The notes: generated by a model not told the origin, from the letters alone. Counted from the first letter of the stretch, positions 18,064 to 29,056 are shown. The stretch is 64,000 nt of DNA from Streptomyces marianii (GCF_005795905.1 NZ_VAWE01000001.1:6623001-6687000); one strand, 5' to 3'. Numbers and translations are program-made.

Positions 18064-21003
18064 ATGAGACGAAGAGCGAGATCGATCCTCGCCGCGACCT
18101 CACTCCTGATGGCCGGTCTGGCCGCCGCGCCGCTCGCCCGGGCGGACACGGGCGCGGACGACGCCGGACTCTCCGTGTGGCAGGCGGAAGTCACCAAGGA
18201 GCAGGTGCCACTGCTTCTCCAGGCAGGCGCCGACGGTCATGAACTGACCGAGCAGGTGCCGGCCGAGGGCACCGCCACGGTCGAGGTGTTCCTCACCGAC
18301 GACCAGGCGGGCGCGCTCCGCGACAAGGGCGTGAGCCTCACCGAACACACCGTGTCCGGCGCCGCGAAGAAGCGCGTCGCCGCCGCCGGGGACGGTGTCT
18401 TCCGGCCGTACGGCGGGGAGGGCGGCCTCCAGGAGGAGATCCTCGCCGTCGCCGCCGCCAACCCGTCGATCACGAAGGTCGTCAGCATCGGCAGGACCGT
18501 GCAGGGCAAGGACATCCTCGCCCTCAAGCTGACCAAGGGCGCCAAGAAGTACCGGGACGGCGCCAAGCCGTCGACCCTCTACATGTCCAACCAGCACGCC
18601 CGTGAGTGGATCACGCCCGAGATGACCCGGCGGCTGCTCCACCACTACGTGGACGGCTACGGCGAGGACCGGCGCATCACCCGGATCGTGGACCGCACCG
18701 AGCTGTGGTTCCTGCTGTCCGCCAACCCGGACGGCTACGACTTCACCCACGTCGCCGACGGCAACCGCCTCTGGCGCAAGAACCTGCGCGACAACAACGG
18801 CGACGGCAGGATCACCACCGGCGACGGCGTGGACCTGAACCGCAACTTCGCCTACAAGTGGGGCTATGACAACGAGGGGTCGTCCCCCAACCCCGCCAGT
18901 GAGACCTACCGCGGCTCCGGTCCCTCCTCCGAGCCCGAGACCGTCGCGCTGGACCGCTTCCAGAAGCGCATCGGCTTCGAGTACGGCATCAACTACCACT
19001 CCGCCGCCGAACTGATCCTGTACGGCGTGGGCTGGCAGGTCGCCACCCCCACGCCGGACGACGTGCTCTACAAGGCGCTGGCGGGCACCCCCGACAACCC
19101 GGCCGTACCCGGCTACTACCCCCAGGTCTCCTCCGAGCTCTACACCACCAACGGAGAGGCCGACGGCCACGCGGCCAACGTCAACGGGACGATGATGTTC
19201 ACCCCGGAGATGACGACCTGCCAGACCGCCTCGGCCATCGACCCGAACGACCGGTGGCGGCCCGAGGACTGCCGCTCGGGCTTCAACTTCCCCGACGACG
19301 AGAAGCTGATCCAGGCGGAGTTCGCGAAGAACGTCGACTTCGCGCTGTCCGTCGCCGAGACCGCGGTCCACCCCGACCGGCCGTCGTCGGCGGTCGGTCT
19401 GGAGGCCCCCGACTTCACCGTCGACCCGTTCACGACCTCCTACTCGCGCGGCGGCGACCAGGAAGTGTCCGTCATCGCCCGCAAGTCCCTGCGGGACAAG
19501 GAGCTCAAGTACCGCGTCAACGGCGGCCGTACCCACGACATGGCCCTCCGGCCGTGGCGGGGCGGGGAGACCTACGGCGGCGAGGACAACATCCGCTTCG
19601 ACCAGTACCGAGCCAAGGTCAAGGACGGGGACGTCGGCGACCGGGTCGAGGTCTGGTTCACCGGCGAGACCAGAAGCGGAAAGCGAGTCTCCAGCGAGCA
19701 CTTCACCTACACCGTCGCGGTCCGGCCCAGAGCGGAGACCGTGGTGGTGGCGGAGGAGGGCGCGCCGGCCCAGCACGCCCGGACGTACGTCGACGCGCTC
19801 CGGGCCAACGGACGCAAGGCCGTCGTCTGGGACGTCGCCACGCAGGGCGCCCCTCACCCGCTCGGCGTCCTCGGCCACTTCTCCACCGCCGTGCACTACA
19901 CCGGCGCGCAGGCGCCCGGCGGAACCACCCAGCTCGCCCTGCGCGACTTCCTCAACGAGGGCGGCAAGCTGATCGAGGCCGGAGAGCTGGCCGGCGGCAA
20001 CGCCCAGGTCGGCAGGGCCGCGACCAACGACTTCAGCCAGTACTGGCTGGGCGCGTACAGCCGTGCCTCGGCGCCCGGTGCCACCGGGTTCGCCGGAGCG
20101 GGAACGCTCACCGGATCCGGCGGGCCCCTGTCCGGCGCCGCCGGCAACCCGCTGAACGCGCCCGGTGCGTACACGGTCACCTCCGACACCCTGCCGGCCG
20201 CGCGGTTCCCGCAGTTCGCGAGCGCCCAGGCGGGCCGCTACGGCGGGGTGAGCAATCCCTACACCCCGTACGAGGGCTCGTCGATGGCCAGCGCGACGCA
20301 CGAGGACAACGACTGGAAGCGTCTCACCCGGACCGTCGACCTCACCGGGGTCACCGCGGCAGACAGGCCGCGGCTGAAGCTCGCGCTCAACTGGAACACC
20401 GAGCCGGGCTACGACCACGCGGTCCTGGAGGCCCACACCGTGGGGGCCGAGGACTGGACGACGCTCCCGGACGAGGGCGGGCTCAGCGGCACCGCGGTAC
20501 CGGAGGAGTGCGAGGCCGGGTACTTCCTGGGCGGGCATCCCTTCCTGCGCCACTACCTCACCCTCGGCTCCGGCGTCTGCACCGCGACCGGATCCAGCGG
20601 CACCTGGAACAGCTTCACCGGCTCCTCCGCCGGCTGGAAGCAGGTGTCCTTCGACCTGAGCGCCTACGCGGGCAGTCGGGTCGAGCTCTCCCTCGCCTAC
20701 GTCACCGACCCGGGCAGCGGCGGACGCGGCGTGTTCGCCGACGACGCCGCCCTGGTCGTCGGCGGGGCGGAGAGGGAGAGCGAGGGCTTCGAGACCTCAC
20801 TCGGTCCGTGGACCACGCCGGGGGCGCCGGAGGGCAGCCCCGCGCTCGGTGGTGACTGGGCGCGCACAGGTGAGCTGTTCGTCTCCTATGCGGCCGTCAC
20901 CACCCGGGACACCGTCCTGCTGGGCTTCGGCCTGGAGCACGTCACCGCGCCCGCGGACCGCAGCGCACTGGTCCGCAAGGCGCTCGCCGCGCTCCGTCGC
21001 TGA
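18064..21003 (+). CDS. Secreted M14 zinc carboxypeptidase
   Basis: 979 aa from ATG 18064, placed directly after a strong aagggggg ribosome site. An upstream ATG at 18013 lacks one and would spoil the signal peptide. The signal peptide is MRRRARSILAATSLLMAGLAAAPLARA. The M14 catalytic set is visible: NQHAREWITPEM (zinc His and Glu), NPDGYDF, GVDLNRNFAYKW (Arg/Asn substrate residues), INYHSAAELILYG (third zinc ligand) and FTPEM with the general-base Glu. After about residue 450 come beta-rich modules, one like an immune-inhibitor-A/MAM-type domain (YDHAVLEAHTVGAEDWTTL). It hydrolyses peptides outside the cell. It is monocistronic. Confidence 0.93.
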   Translation: MRRRARSILAATSLLMAGLAAAPLARADTGADDAGLSVWQAEVTKEQVPLLLQAGADGHELTEQVPAEGTATVEVFLTDDQAGALRDKGVSLTEHTVSGAAKKRVAAAGDGVFRPYGGEGGLQEEILAVAAANPSITKVVSIGRTVQGKDILALKLTKGAKKYRDGAKPSTLYMSNQHAREWITPEMTRRLLHHYVDGYGEDRRITRIVDRTELWFLLSANPDGYDFTHVADGNRLWRKNLRDNNGDGRITTGDGVDLNRNFAYKWGYDNEGSSPNPASETYRGSGPSSEPETVALDRFQKRIGFEYGINYHSAAELILYGVGWQVATPTPDDVLYKALAGTPDNPAVPGYYPQVSSELYTTNGEADGHAANVNGTMMFTPEMTTCQTASAIDPNDRWRPEDCRSGFNFPDDEKLIQAEFAKNVDFALSVAETAVHPDRPSSAVGLEAPDFTVDPFTTSYSRGGDQEVSVIARKSLRDKELKYRVNGGRTHDMALRPWRGGETYGGEDNIRFDQYRAKVKDGDVGDRVEVWFTGETRSGKRVSSEHFTYTVAVRPRAETVVVAEEGAPAQHARTYVDALRANGRKAVVWDVATQGAPHPLGVLGHFSTAVHYTGAQAPGGTTQLALRDFLNEGGKLIEAGELAGGNAQVGRAATNDFSQYWLGAYSRASAPGATGFAGAGTLTGSGGPLSGAAGNPLNAPGAYTVTSDTLPAARFPQFASAQAGRYGGVSNPYTPYEGSSMASATHEDNDWKRLTRTVDLTGVTAADRPRLKLALNWNTEPGYDHAVLEAHTVGAEDWTTLPDEGGLSGTAVPEECEAGYFLGGHPFLRHYLTLGSGVCTATGSSGTWNSFTGSSAGWKQVSFDLSAYAGSRVELSLAYVTDPGSGGRGVFADDAALVVGGAERESEGFETSLGPWTTPGAPEGSPALGGDWARTGELFVSYAAVTTRDTVLLGFGLEHVTAPADRSALVRKALAALRR

Positions 21004-21026
21004 CACTGCGTAGTCACCGAAAGGCG

Positions 21027-21064
21027 CCGGTGGTTCGTACTTGTCGGTAGGTACGGGCCACCGG
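21027..21064 (+). terminator. Hairpin after carboxypeptidase gene
   Basis: ccggtgg (21027-21033) pairs with ccaccgg (21058-21064). Partial inner pairing gtac/gtac and outer gaaa...tttc lengthen the imperfect stem. It is placed 24 bases after the stop codon and before the gap promoter. Confidence 0.6.
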
Positions 21065-21117
21065 TTTCGGCTCGATCCGGGGGCGTGCTCGATGCCACTC
21101 CGGCTGCCCCGGGGAGG

Positions 21118-21123
21118 TAGGGT
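21118..21123 (+). promoter_or_regulatory. Candidate -10 element for gap
   Basis: TAGGGT matches the streptomycete vegetative -10 (TAGRRT) exactly and lies 72 bases before the gap start. No strong -35 is visible at 17-19 bases upstream. Confidence 0.4.
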
Positions 21124-21183
21124 CGTAAGCGGTCGGGGACATCCCATATCAGCTCGCCGGCGTCGAAACCGGCGTACCACTGA

Positions 21184-22200
<1,017 letters not shown>

Positions 22201-22240
22201 TCGCCTGCCGGCGACGGTAAGCACACCGATGTGAGCGGAG

Positions 22241-22280
22241 CAGGGCTCGGGCAGCGCAACGGCGCGCTGCGCGGGCCCTG
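22241..22280 (+). terminator. Long imperfect hairpin between gap and pgk
   Basis: cagggctcgggcagcgc (22241-22257) pairs with gcgctgcgcgggccctg (22264-22280) apart from two mismatches, around a six-base loop. It lies 40 bases after the gap stop and 39 before the pgk start. It may be a partial terminator or an RNA-processing/stability element that sets gap above pgk-tpiA. Confidence 0.55.
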
Positions 22281-22318
22281 TGGCGTGTCCCCGACCTCTC
22301 CCTAGGAGCCAACACAGC

Positions 22319-23530
22319 ATGAAGACGATCGACGAACTCCTCGCCGAAGGCGTCTCCGGCAAGCGGGTCTTCGTCCGCGCCGACCTGAACGTGCCCCTCG
22401 ACGGCACCACGATCACCGACGACGGCCGTATCCGCGCCGTGCTGCCGACCGTGAAGGCCCTGGCCGGCGCGGGTGCCCGGGTCGTCGTCGCCTCGCACCT
22501 CGGCCGCCCGAAGGGTGCCCCGGACCCGGCCTTCTCGCTCGCCCCGGCCGCCGCGCGGCTCGGTGAACTGCTCGGTGCGGAGGTGCCGTTCGCCACCGAC
22601 ACGGTCGGCGAGTCCGCCCGCGCCACCGTGGCCGGTCTCGGCGACGGCGGCGTAGCCGTCCTGGAGAACCTGCGCTTCAACCCCGGGGAGACGTCCAAGG
22701 ACGACGCCGAGCGCGGCGCCTTCGCCGACGAGCTCGCCTCCCTCGCCGACGTCTACGTCGGCGACGGCTTCGGCGCCGTCCACCGGGGGCACGCCTCGGT
22801 GGACGACCTCCCGGCCCGGCTGCCGCACGCAGCCGGCTACCTCATCGCCGCCGAGGTCTCGGTACTGAAGAAGCTCACCGAGGACGTCAAGCGGCCGTAC
22901 GTGGTCGTCCTCGGCGGTGCCAAGGTCTCCGACAAGCTCGCCGTGATCGACTCGCTGCTGGCCAAGGCCGACCGCCTGCTGATCGGCGGAGGCATGGCCT
23001 ACACCTTCCTCAAGGCCCAGGGCCACGAGGTCGGCATCTCCCTCCTCCAGGAGGACCAGGTCCCGGTGGTGAAGGAGTACATGGAGCGCGCCGAGAGGAA
23101 CGGCGTCGAGCTGGTGCTGCCGGTCGACGTCCTCGCCTCCACCGAGTTCCCCGACCTCAGGACCAAGGCGCCCGCCGAGTACACCACGGTGGACGCCGAC
23201 CGGATCCCCGCCGACAAGGAAGGGCTGGACATCGGCCCGAAGACGCGCGAGCTGTACGCGTCCAAGATCGCCGACGCCGCCACGGTGTTCTGGAACGGCC
23301 CGCTGGGCGTCTTCGAGCACCCGGACTACGCCGGCGGCACCCGCGCCATCGCCCAGGCACTCGTGGACAGCAAGGCCTTCACCGTCGTCGGCGGTGGCGA
23401 CTCGGCCGCCGCGGTCCGCACACTGGGCTTCGACGAAGACGCGTTCGGCCACATCTCGACCGGTGGCGGCGCGAGCCTCGAGTACCTCGAGGGCAAGACG
23501 CTTCCCGGACTCGCCGCACTGGAGGACTGA
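22319..23530 (+). CDS. pgk: Phosphoglycerate kinase
   Basis: 403 aa from ATG 22319, preceded by taggag. It makes ATP from 1,3-bisphosphoglycerate. The N-terminal signature [14 protein letters not shown] is present, followed by [12 protein letters not shown]. The hinge and nucleotide site [16 protein letters not shown] and the C-terminal [16 protein letters not shown] ... [20 protein letters not shown] are complete. It ends seven bases before the tpiA start, indicating co-transcription. Confidence 0.98.
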   Translation: MKTIDELLAEGVSGKRVFVRADLNVPLDGTTITDDGRIRAVLPTVKALAGAGARVVVASHLGRPKGAPDPAFSLAPAAARLGELLGAEVPFATDTVGESARATVAGLGDGGVAVLENLRFNPGETSKDDAERGAFADELASLADVYVGDGFGAVHRGHASVDDLPARLPHAAGYLIAAEVSVLKKLTEDVKRPYVVVLGGAKVSDKLAVIDSLLAKADRLLIGGGMAYTFLKAQGHEVGISLLQEDQVPVVKEYMERAERNGVELVLPVDVLASTEFPDLRTKAPAEYTTVDADRIPADKEGLDIGPKTRELYASKIADAATVFWNGPLGVFEHPDYAGGTRAIAQALVDSKAFTVVGGGDSAAAVRTLGFDEDAFGHISTGGGASLEYLEGKTLPGLAALED

Positions 23531-23537
23531 ACACCAC

Positions 23538-24314
23538 ATGAGCACCCGCACCCCGCTGATGGCGGGCAACTGGAAGATGAACCTCAACCACCTCGAGGCC
23601 ATCGCCCACGTCCAGAAGCTCGCCTTCGCCCTGACCGACAAGGACTACGACGCCGTGGACGTCGCGGTCCTGCCCCCCTTCACCGATCTGCGCTCCGTGC
23701 AGACCCTGGTGGACGGTGACAAGCTGAAGATCACGTACGGCGCCCAGGACCTCTCGGCGCACGACTCCGGCGCATACACCGGTGAGATCTCCGGCACGAT
23801 GCTCGCCAAGCTGAAGTGCGCCTACGTGGTCGTCGGTCACTCCGAGCGACGCCAGTACCACGCCGAGTCCGACGCGCTCTGCAACGCCAAGGTGAAGGCC
23901 GCGTTCCGGCACGGTCTGACCCCGATCCTCTGCGTCGGCGAGGGCCTGGACGTCCGCAAGGCCGGCCAGCAGGTCCAGTACACCCTGAACCAGATCGACG
24001 GCGGCCTGAAGGACATCACGGCCGAACAGGCCGAGACCCTCGTGATCGCCTACGAGCCCGTCTGGGCCATCGGCACCGGTGAGGTCGCCACCCCGGAAGA
24101 CGCCCAGGAGGTCTGCGGGGCGATCCGCGGCCGGCTCGCGGAACTGTACGGCCAGGAGGTGGCCGACAAGATCCGCATCCAGTACGGCGGCTCGGTGAAG
24201 TCGAACAACGTCGCGGCGATCATGGCTCAGCCCGATGTCGACGGAGCCCTGGTCGGCGGCGCGTCCCTCGACGTGGACGAGTTCGTCAAGATCGTGCGCT
24301 TCCGGGACCAGTGA
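23538..24314 (+). CDS. tpiA: Triosephosphate isomerase
   Basis: 258 aa. It interconverts dihydroxyacetone phosphate and glyceraldehyde 3-phosphate. Active-site residues are in place: Asn and Lys in MAGNWKMN, the catalytic His in [12 protein letters not shown] and the catalytic Glu in [13 protein letters not shown]. The C-terminal phosphate loop is [14 protein letters not shown] 23538 follows the pgk stop by seven bases. A hairpin after the stop probably ends the glycolytic transcript before secG. Confidence 0.98.
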   Translation: MSTRTPLMAGNWKMNLNHLEAIAHVQKLAFALTDKDYDAVDVAVLPPFTDLRSVQTLVDGDKLKITYGAQDLSAHDSGAYTGEISGTMLAKLKCAYVVVGHSERRQYHAESDALCNAKVKAAFRHGLTPILCVGEGLDVRKAGQQVQYTLNQIDGGLKDITAEQAETLVIAYEPVWAIGTGEVATPEDAQEVCGAIRGRLAELYGQEVADKIRIQYGGSVKSNNVAAIMAQPDVDGALVGGASLDVDEFVKIVRFRDQ

Positions 24315-24333
24315 GCGGACGGTAGCGCTGCCC

Positions 24334-24363
24334 GCCCTCCTCGTCACCTGCGGTGAGGAGGGT
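24334..24363 (+). terminator. Hairpin between tpiA and secG
   Basis: ccctcctcgtcac and gtgaggaggg form an imperfect stem with a small bulge around a short loop, about 20 bases after the tpiA stop. It likely ends or attenuates the gap-pgk-tpiA message. Confidence 0.5.
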
Positions 24364-24497
24364 CGGCCCGCGGCGAGGGTCGTGGAAATGGGTAACCTCG
24401 TCGTACGCTTGCGGGGGTCGAGGCTCGTGGACTCGGCCCCCGTTTTCCCGATCAGTTGTTCAGTCTGATTCGTTCGTCCGAGGAAGTTGGTCCAGCC

Positions 24498-24734
24498 GTG
24501 GTTATGGGGTTCTCGATCGCCCTGATCGTCTTCAGCCTGCTGCTGATGCTGCTGGTGCTGATGCACAAGGGGAAGGGCGGCGGCCTCTCCGACATGTTCG
24601 GTGGCGGCATGCAGTCGTCCGTCGGCGGCTCCTCGGTCGCCGAGCGCAACCTGGACCGCATCACGATCGTGGTCGGCCTGATGTGGTTCGCGTGCATTGT
24701 CGTACTTGCTCTGCTGATGAAGCTGGGCGGCTGA
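24498..24734 (+). CDS. secG: Preprotein translocase subunit SecG
   Basis: 78 aa from the GTG at 24498, chosen because gaggaag (24478-24484) lies in front of it. The ATG two codons later is also possible. Two membrane helices are visible (FSIALIVFSLLLMLLVLM and ITIVVGLMWFACIVVLALLM), joined by the conserved KGKGGGLSDMFGGG loop. SecG assists the SecYE channel in protein export. Position after tpiA is typical for actinobacteria and many other Gram-positives. Confidence 0.95.
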   Translation: MVMGFSIALIVFSLLLMLLVLMHKGKGGGLSDMFGGGMQSSVGGSSVAERNLDRITIVVGLMWFACIVVLALLMKLGG

Positions 24735-24843
24735 CCACAAAGAGCGTCCCGGAGGTGGGGGTGTAACTCCAATCACTGGACGAGCGTTGGGCCTTACGTA
24801 GACTGGGGCATCTTCGAGCACCATCACGCAGGGAGTTACGACC

Positions 24844-25179
24844 GTGGCAAGTGGCAACGCGATTCGGGGAAGCCGGGTCGGGGCGGGGCCGATGGGGGAG
24901 GCGGAGCGGGGCGAGTCCGCGCCGCGTCTCCGCATCTCCTTCTGGTGCTCGAACGGGCACGAGACGCAGCCGAGCTTCGCCAGCGACGCACAGGTTCCGG
25001 ACAGCTGGGACTGCCCGCGCTGCGGGTTCCCAGCGGGCCAGGACCGGGACAACCCGCCGGACCCACCGCGTACCGAGCCGTACAAGACGCATCTGGCGTA
25101 CGTGCGCGAGCGGCGCAGCGACGCGGACGGTGAGGCCATCCTCGCCGAGGCGCTCGCGAAGCTCCGGGGCGAGATCTGA
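24844..25179 (+). CDS. RbpA-family RNA polymerase-binding protein (paralogue)
   Basis: 111 aa from the GTG at 24844. RbpA proteins bind RNA polymerase and the principal sigma factor and stabilise the open complex. The parts are recognisable: an N-terminal tail AIRGSRVGAG, a zinc-binding core FWCSNGH ... WDCPRCGFP (C, H, C, C ligands), and a C-terminal sigma-interaction-like helix THLAYVRERRSDADGEAILAEAL. Streptomyces carries its classical rbpA elsewhere, and this sequence differs strongly in the core, so it is best treated as a second family member, not as rbpA itself. It stands alone between secG and pgi and is closed by a 22-bp hairpin. Confidence 0.85.
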   Translation: MASGNAIRGSRVGAGPMGEAERGESAPRLRISFWCSNGHETQPSFASDAQVPDSWDCPRCGFPAGQDRDNPPDPPRTEPYKTHLAYVRERRSDADGEAILAEALAKLRGEI

Positions 25180-25190
25180 GCAGCTGACGC

Positions 25191-25240
25191 CGGGCCCGGC
25201 CGGCGGCGGAATCCCAGGATTCCGCCGCCGGCCGGGCCCG
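25191..25240 (+). terminator. 22-bp perfect hairpin after the RbpA-like gene
   Basis: 25191-25212 is perfectly complementary to 25219-25240, with a six-base loop cccagg, starting 12 bases after the stop. It is the strongest terminator stem in the window and separates this gene from pgi. Confidence 0.9.
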
Positions 25241-25346
25241 CTGCGTTTCGCCCGCACGCCGTTGCGTCGCGCCGGCCGGCCTCACGATCAATTAGGTTGG
25301 TGGGGCAGCGGGGACGCAGTCAGGTACGAGAAGAAGTGGGCTGAAG

Positions 25347-27011
25347 ATGAACGCAATCCGGCTCAACCGGAGGCCCGAATGGGCTGCTCTGACCAAGCAC
25401 CGTGAGCAGATGGCGGACACGCATCTGCAGGAGTTGTTCGCCGCGGATCCCGGGCGCGGCAGCCGGTACACCCTGAGGGCCGCCGATCTGCACCTCGACT
25501 ACTCCAAGCACCGGGTGACCGACGAGACGCTGGCACTGCTGCGTGACCTCGCCGCCGCCACCGGGGTCGCGGAGCTGCGGGACGCCATGTTCCGTGGTGA
25601 GAAGATCAACATCACCGAGGACCGGGCGGTCCTGCACATCGCGCTCCGCGCCCCCCGGGACGCGGTCATCGAGGTCGACGGCGAGAACGTGGTGCCGGCC
25701 GTGCACGCCGTGCTCGACAAGATGAGCGCCTTCTCCGGGCAGATCCGTTCGGGCCGATGGACCGGCCACACCGGAAAGCCCATCAGGAACGTCGTCAACA
25801 TCGGCATCGGCGGCTCCGACCTCGGCCCCGCGATGGCCTACGAGGCGCTGCGCGCCTACACCGCACGGGACCTGACGTTCCGATTCGTCTCGAACGTGGA
25901 CGGGGCCGACATCCACGAGGCGGTCCGCGACCTCGACCCCGCCGAGACGCTGTTCGTCATCGCCTCCAAGACGTTCACCACCGTCGAGACCATCACCAAC
26001 GCCACCACCGCCCGCGAGTGGCTCCTGACCGGCCTCGGCGCGGGCCAGGAGGCCGTGGCCAAGCACTTCGTCGCGCTGTCCACCAACGCGGAGAAGGTCG
26101 CCGACTTCGGTATCGACACCGCGAACATGTTCGAGTTCTGGGACTGGGTCGGCGGCCGCTACTCGTACGACTCGGCGATCGGGCTCTCGCTCATGATCGC
26201 CATCGGCCCGGAGCGCTTCCGCGAGATGCTGGACGGATTCCACCTCGTCGACGAGCACTTCCGCACGGCGCCGCCGGAGGAGAACGCGCCGATGCTGATG
26301 GGCCTCCTCGGCATCTGGTACGACGACTTCTTCGACGCCCAGTCGCACGCGGTCCTGCCGTACTCGCACTACCTGAGCAAGTTCACCGCGTATCTCCAGC
26401 AGTTGGACATGGAGTCGAACGGCAAGTCCGTCGACCGGGAGGGTGAGCCCGTCGACTGGCAGACGGGACCGGTCGTCTGGGGCACCCCGGGCACCAACGG
26501 GCAGCACGCGTACTACCAGTTGATCCATCAGGGGACCAAGCTCGTGCCGGCCGACTTCATCGGCTTCGCCGAGCCCGTCGACGAGCTGCCGGCCGGACCG
26601 GCGGGCCACCACGACCTGCTGATGGCGAACTTCTTCGCCCAGACCCAGGCGCTGGCCTTCGGCAAGACCCCGGAGGAGGTGCGTGCGGAGGGCGTGCCCG
26701 AGGAACTGGTGGCGCACAAGACGTTCCGCGGCAACCACCCGACCACGACGATCCTCGCCGGGGGGCTGACGCCCTCCGTCCTCGGCCAGCTCGTCGCGCT
26801 CTACGAGCACAAGGTGTTCGTCCAGGGCGCCGTCTGGAACATCGACTCCTTCGACCAGTGGGGCGTCGAGCTCGGCAAGGTCCTGGCCAAGCGGCTGGAG
26901 CCGGTGCTCACAGAGGGCCGCGGGGGCGAGGACCTCGACAGCTCCACCGCCGCGCTGGTGTCCACGTACCGCACTCTGCGCGGCCGGAGCCCGCTGGGCG
27001 GCGGGGCGTAG
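25347..27011 (+). CDS. pgi: Glucose-6-phosphate isomerase
   Basis: 554 aa, the usual length of the long bacterial form. It interconverts glucose 6-phosphate and fructose 6-phosphate. Family signatures are intact: [13 protein letters not shown] near 150, [17 protein letters not shown] near 210, [12 protein letters not shown] near 263 and [15 protein letters not shown] near 383. The first PGI motif region (NGKSVDREG) and the terminal [10 protein letters not shown] are also present. ATG 25347 follows gaagaagtgggctgaag, a weak ribosome site. The adjacent glycolytic and pentose phosphate operons make this a sugar-phosphate hub. Confidence 0.98.
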   Translation: MNAIRLNRRPEWAALTKHREQMADTHLQELFAADPGRGSRYTLRAADLHLDYSKHRVTDETLALLRDLAAATGVAELRDAMFRGEKINITEDRAVLHIALRAPRDAVIEVDGENVVPAVHAVLDKMSAFSGQIRSGRWTGHTGKPIRNVVNIGIGGSDLGPAMAYEALRAYTARDLTFRFVSNVDGADIHEAVRDLDPAETLFVIASKTFTTVETITNATTAREWLLTGLGAGQEAVAKHFVALSTNAEKVADFGIDTANMFEFWDWVGGRYSYDSAIGLSLMIAIGPERFREMLDGFHLVDEHFRTAPPEENAPMLMGLLGIWYDDFFDAQSHAVLPYSHYLSKFTAYLQQLDMESNGKSVDREGEPVDWQTGPVVWGTPGTNGQHAYYQLIHQGTKLVPADFIGFAEPVDELPAGPAGHHDLLMANFFAQTQALAFGKTPEEVRAEGVPEELVAHKTFRGNHPTTTILAGGLTPSVLGQLVALYEHKVFVQGAVWNIDSFDQWGVELGKVLAKRLEPVLTEGRGGEDLDSSTAALVSTYRTLRGRSPLGGGA

Positions 27012-27023
27012 GACGGCGGTCCG

Positions 27024-27524
27024 ATGACGGGGGAGGGGACCGTGCGGCTGAGGCCGCCGAACAACAGACTGAACGAACGGGCCGTCGGATGGTGGCGGGC
27101 GCGGTGCCTGCTGACGGCGGCCGTGCCGGTGGCGGTGCTCGCCGCCCTCGGCGCGTTCGTCGGGCCCGCCAGGACCTGGCTGTGGTTCGCGGCCGGGGTA
27201 CTGGCGGTCCTCGGCCTGGCGGGCACGGCCCTTCTCCCCTCCTGGTGGTACCGGATCCACCGCTGGGAGGTCACGGATGAGGCCGTGTACGTCCGCACGG
27301 GCGCCCTCCTGCAGGAGTGGCGCATCGCCCCGATGTCCCGGATCCAGACCGTCGACACCGTACGCGGTCCGCTGGAACAGCTCTTCCGGCTGGCCACCGT
27401 CACCGTCACCACCGCCTCCGCCAAGGGCGCGCTCAGGATCGAAGGCCTGGACCACGAGGTCGCCGCCGGACTGGCCGAGCAGCTGACGCGGATCACCCAG
27501 GCCACCCCCGGGGACGCCACATGA
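27024..27524 (+). CDS. PH domain-containing membrane protein (YdbS-like)
   Basis: 166 aa. Two hydrophobic helices (LLTAAVPVAVLAALGAF and TWLWFAAGVLAVLGLAGTAL) precede a bacterial PH (bPH2) domain containing WYRIHRWEVTDEAVYVRTGALLQEWRIAPMSRIQTVDTVRGPLEQLFRLATVTVTT. The family has no established function in Streptomyces. The B. subtilis YdbS/YdbT pair affects resistance to antibiotics and acts at the membrane. A GTG at 27042 with gggggagggg in front is an alternative start. It overlaps the next gene by four bases, forming the usual YdbS-YdbT pair. Confidence 0.82.
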   Translation: MTGEGTVRLRPPNNRLNERAVGWWRARCLLTAAVPVAVLAALGAFVGPARTWLWFAAGVLAVLGLAGTALLPSWWYRIHRWEVTDEAVYVRTGALLQEWRIAPMSRIQTVDTVRGPLEQLFRLATVTVTTASAKGALRIEGLDHEVAAGLAEQLTRITQATPGDAT

Positions 27525-29056
27525 CCACCGCGGGCGGCCCGGACGAGCGCTGGCGGCGGCTCGACCCGCGCACGGTGCTCGTCACGGCCGCCGTGATGGC
27601 GGGGGTGGCGGGCGGTGCCGGACTGCCCGTCCTGCTCGGTCTGGCCGGGAGCATGCCGTGGTGGCAGGCGCTCGGCTGGGTGCTCGCCGGGGCCCTGGTA
27701 CTCATCGCCGGGGGCGCGGGCGCGGACTGGCTGCGCTGGAGGCGCACGCGGTACCGCATCGGCCCCGAGCGCGCCGAGCTCCACACCGGTCTGCTGCTGG
27801 TGAAGCGGCGGTCCCTGGCGCGCGAACGCATCCGCACCGTCGATCTGACGGCCCATCCGCTGCTGCGGATACTCGGCCTGGTCAAGGTGCGGATCGGCAC
27901 CGGTGAGCACACCGGCGGCGGAGAGTCCACGCTGGAACTCGACCCGGTCACCAGGGCCGAGGGCGAGCGGCTGCGCCGGGAGCTGCTGGCGCGGCGGGCC
28001 GCCGGGGTGCCGGAGGCCGAACGGGACGGGACACTGGCGGCCCTCGACCCCCGCTGGATCCGCTACGCGCCGGTGTCCTTCGTCGCCCCCTTGCTCGGCG
28101 GCGCCGCGGTCGGAGCGGTGATGCAGGTCAGCCAGTGGTTCGGGGTGCAGACACAGGTGATCGACTGGGTCGGTGAGCGGTTCCGGGACACCCCGCTGCT
28201 CTGGACGGCCGTGGTGCTGGCGGTACTGGCCCTGTTCGCCGGGATCGTCGGAGCACTCGGCCTCTGGGTGGAGATGTGGTTCGGCTATCGGCTGGAACGC
28301 GAACCGGGCGGCACACTGCGGGTCCGCCGGGGGCTGTTCACCTCCCGCTCCCTCTCGATTGAGGAGCGACGGCTGCGCGGAGTCGAACGCGTCGAGCCAC
28401 TCGGCGTGCGGCTGTTCGGCGCCGCGCGGGTGGACGCCGTGGCCACCGGCCTGGTCGAGGACGACGAGGACGGCAAGGCCGACCACAGGACGCTGCTGCC
28501 GCCCGCGCCGGGGCCCGTGGCCGACGACGTCGCCGCCCGGGTGCTGCGGGAGCATCGCCCGCCCACGAGCACCCCGCTCGCCGCGCATCCGCGGGCGGCG
28601 CGCTCCCGCAGACTGCGCCGGGCCCTCGCGGCCGCCCTCGCGCCGGTCCTGGTCCTCGTCGTTCTGGGTCTGTCGGTGACGGACGTTCTGCTGTACGCCG
28701 CCGCGGCGTGCGCGGCGGTGTCCCTGCCGCCCGCGGTGCTGCTGGCCCTGGACGCGTACCGGAGCCTGGGCCACGCGCTCGTGGGCGACTATCTGGTCGC
28801 CCGCTCGGGGACCGTCCGGCGGGGCACGGTGGCGCTGCGGCGCGGCGGCGTCATCGGCTGGACGCTGAGGCAGTCGTGGTTCCAGCGGCGTGCCGGGCTG
28901 CTGACCCTGATCGCCACCACGGCGGCGGGCGACGGTGCGTACCCGGTGTACGACGCCGACGAGCACGAGATCCTGGACTTCGCCGCCCGGGCGGTCCCGG
29001 GGCTGCTGGAACCGTTCCTCGAGCGGCCGGGCGGTCGCAACGAGCACGGGAGGTAA
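27521..29056 (+). CDS. PH domain-containing membrane protein (YdbT-like)
   Basis: 511 aa from ATG 27521 inside the end of the preceding gene. Paired helices followed by bPH2 units recur about three times: YRIGPERAELHTGLLLVKRRSLARERIRTVDLTAHPLLRILGLVKVRIGTG near 85, RLEREPGGTLRVRRGLFTSRSLSIEERRLRGVERVEPLGVRLFGAARV near 265, and a third shorter copy near 435 (YLVARSGTVRRGTVALRRGGVIGW). This matches YdbT, the partner of YdbS. It is likely membrane-bound with its PH domains in the cytoplasm. Function is unknown beyond envelope stress associations of the family. Confidence 0.82.
   Translation: MTTAGGPDERWRRLDPRTVLVTAAVMAGVAGGAGLPVLLGLAGSMPWWQALGWVLAGALVLIAGGAGADWLRWRRTRYRIGPERAELHTGLLLVKRRSLARERIRTVDLTAHPLLRILGLVKVRIGTGEHTGGGESTLELDPVTRAEGERLRRELLARRAAGVPEAERDGTLAALDPRWIRYAPVSFVAPLLGGAAVGAVMQVSQWFGVQTQVIDWVGERFRDTPLLWTAVVLAVLALFAGIVGALGLWVEMWFGYRLEREPGGTLRVRRGLFTSRSLSIEERRLRGVERVEPLGVRLFGAARVDAVATGLVEDDEDGKADHRTLLPPAPGPVADDVAARVLREHRPPTSTPLAAHPRAARSRRLRRALAAALAPVLVLVVLGLSVTDVLLYAAAACAAVSLPPAVLLALDAYRSLGHALVGDYLVARSGTVRRGTVALRRGGVIGWTLRQSWFQRRAGLLTLIATTAAGDGAYPVYDADEHEILDFAARAVPGLLEPFLERPGGRNEHGR

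Noticed and set aside
17240..18242. Long open frames in three frames through the 171-bp repeats
   Set aside because: Frames stay open because the repeat periods are multiples of three and stops are rare; one codon frame has about 82% G+C at third positions, no domain and no ribosome site. Kept as a repeat, not a gene.
18100..20553. 817-codon reverse-strand open frame over the M14 carboxypeptidase
   Set aside because: Shadow frame produced by GC-rich third positions; no ribosome site or motif.
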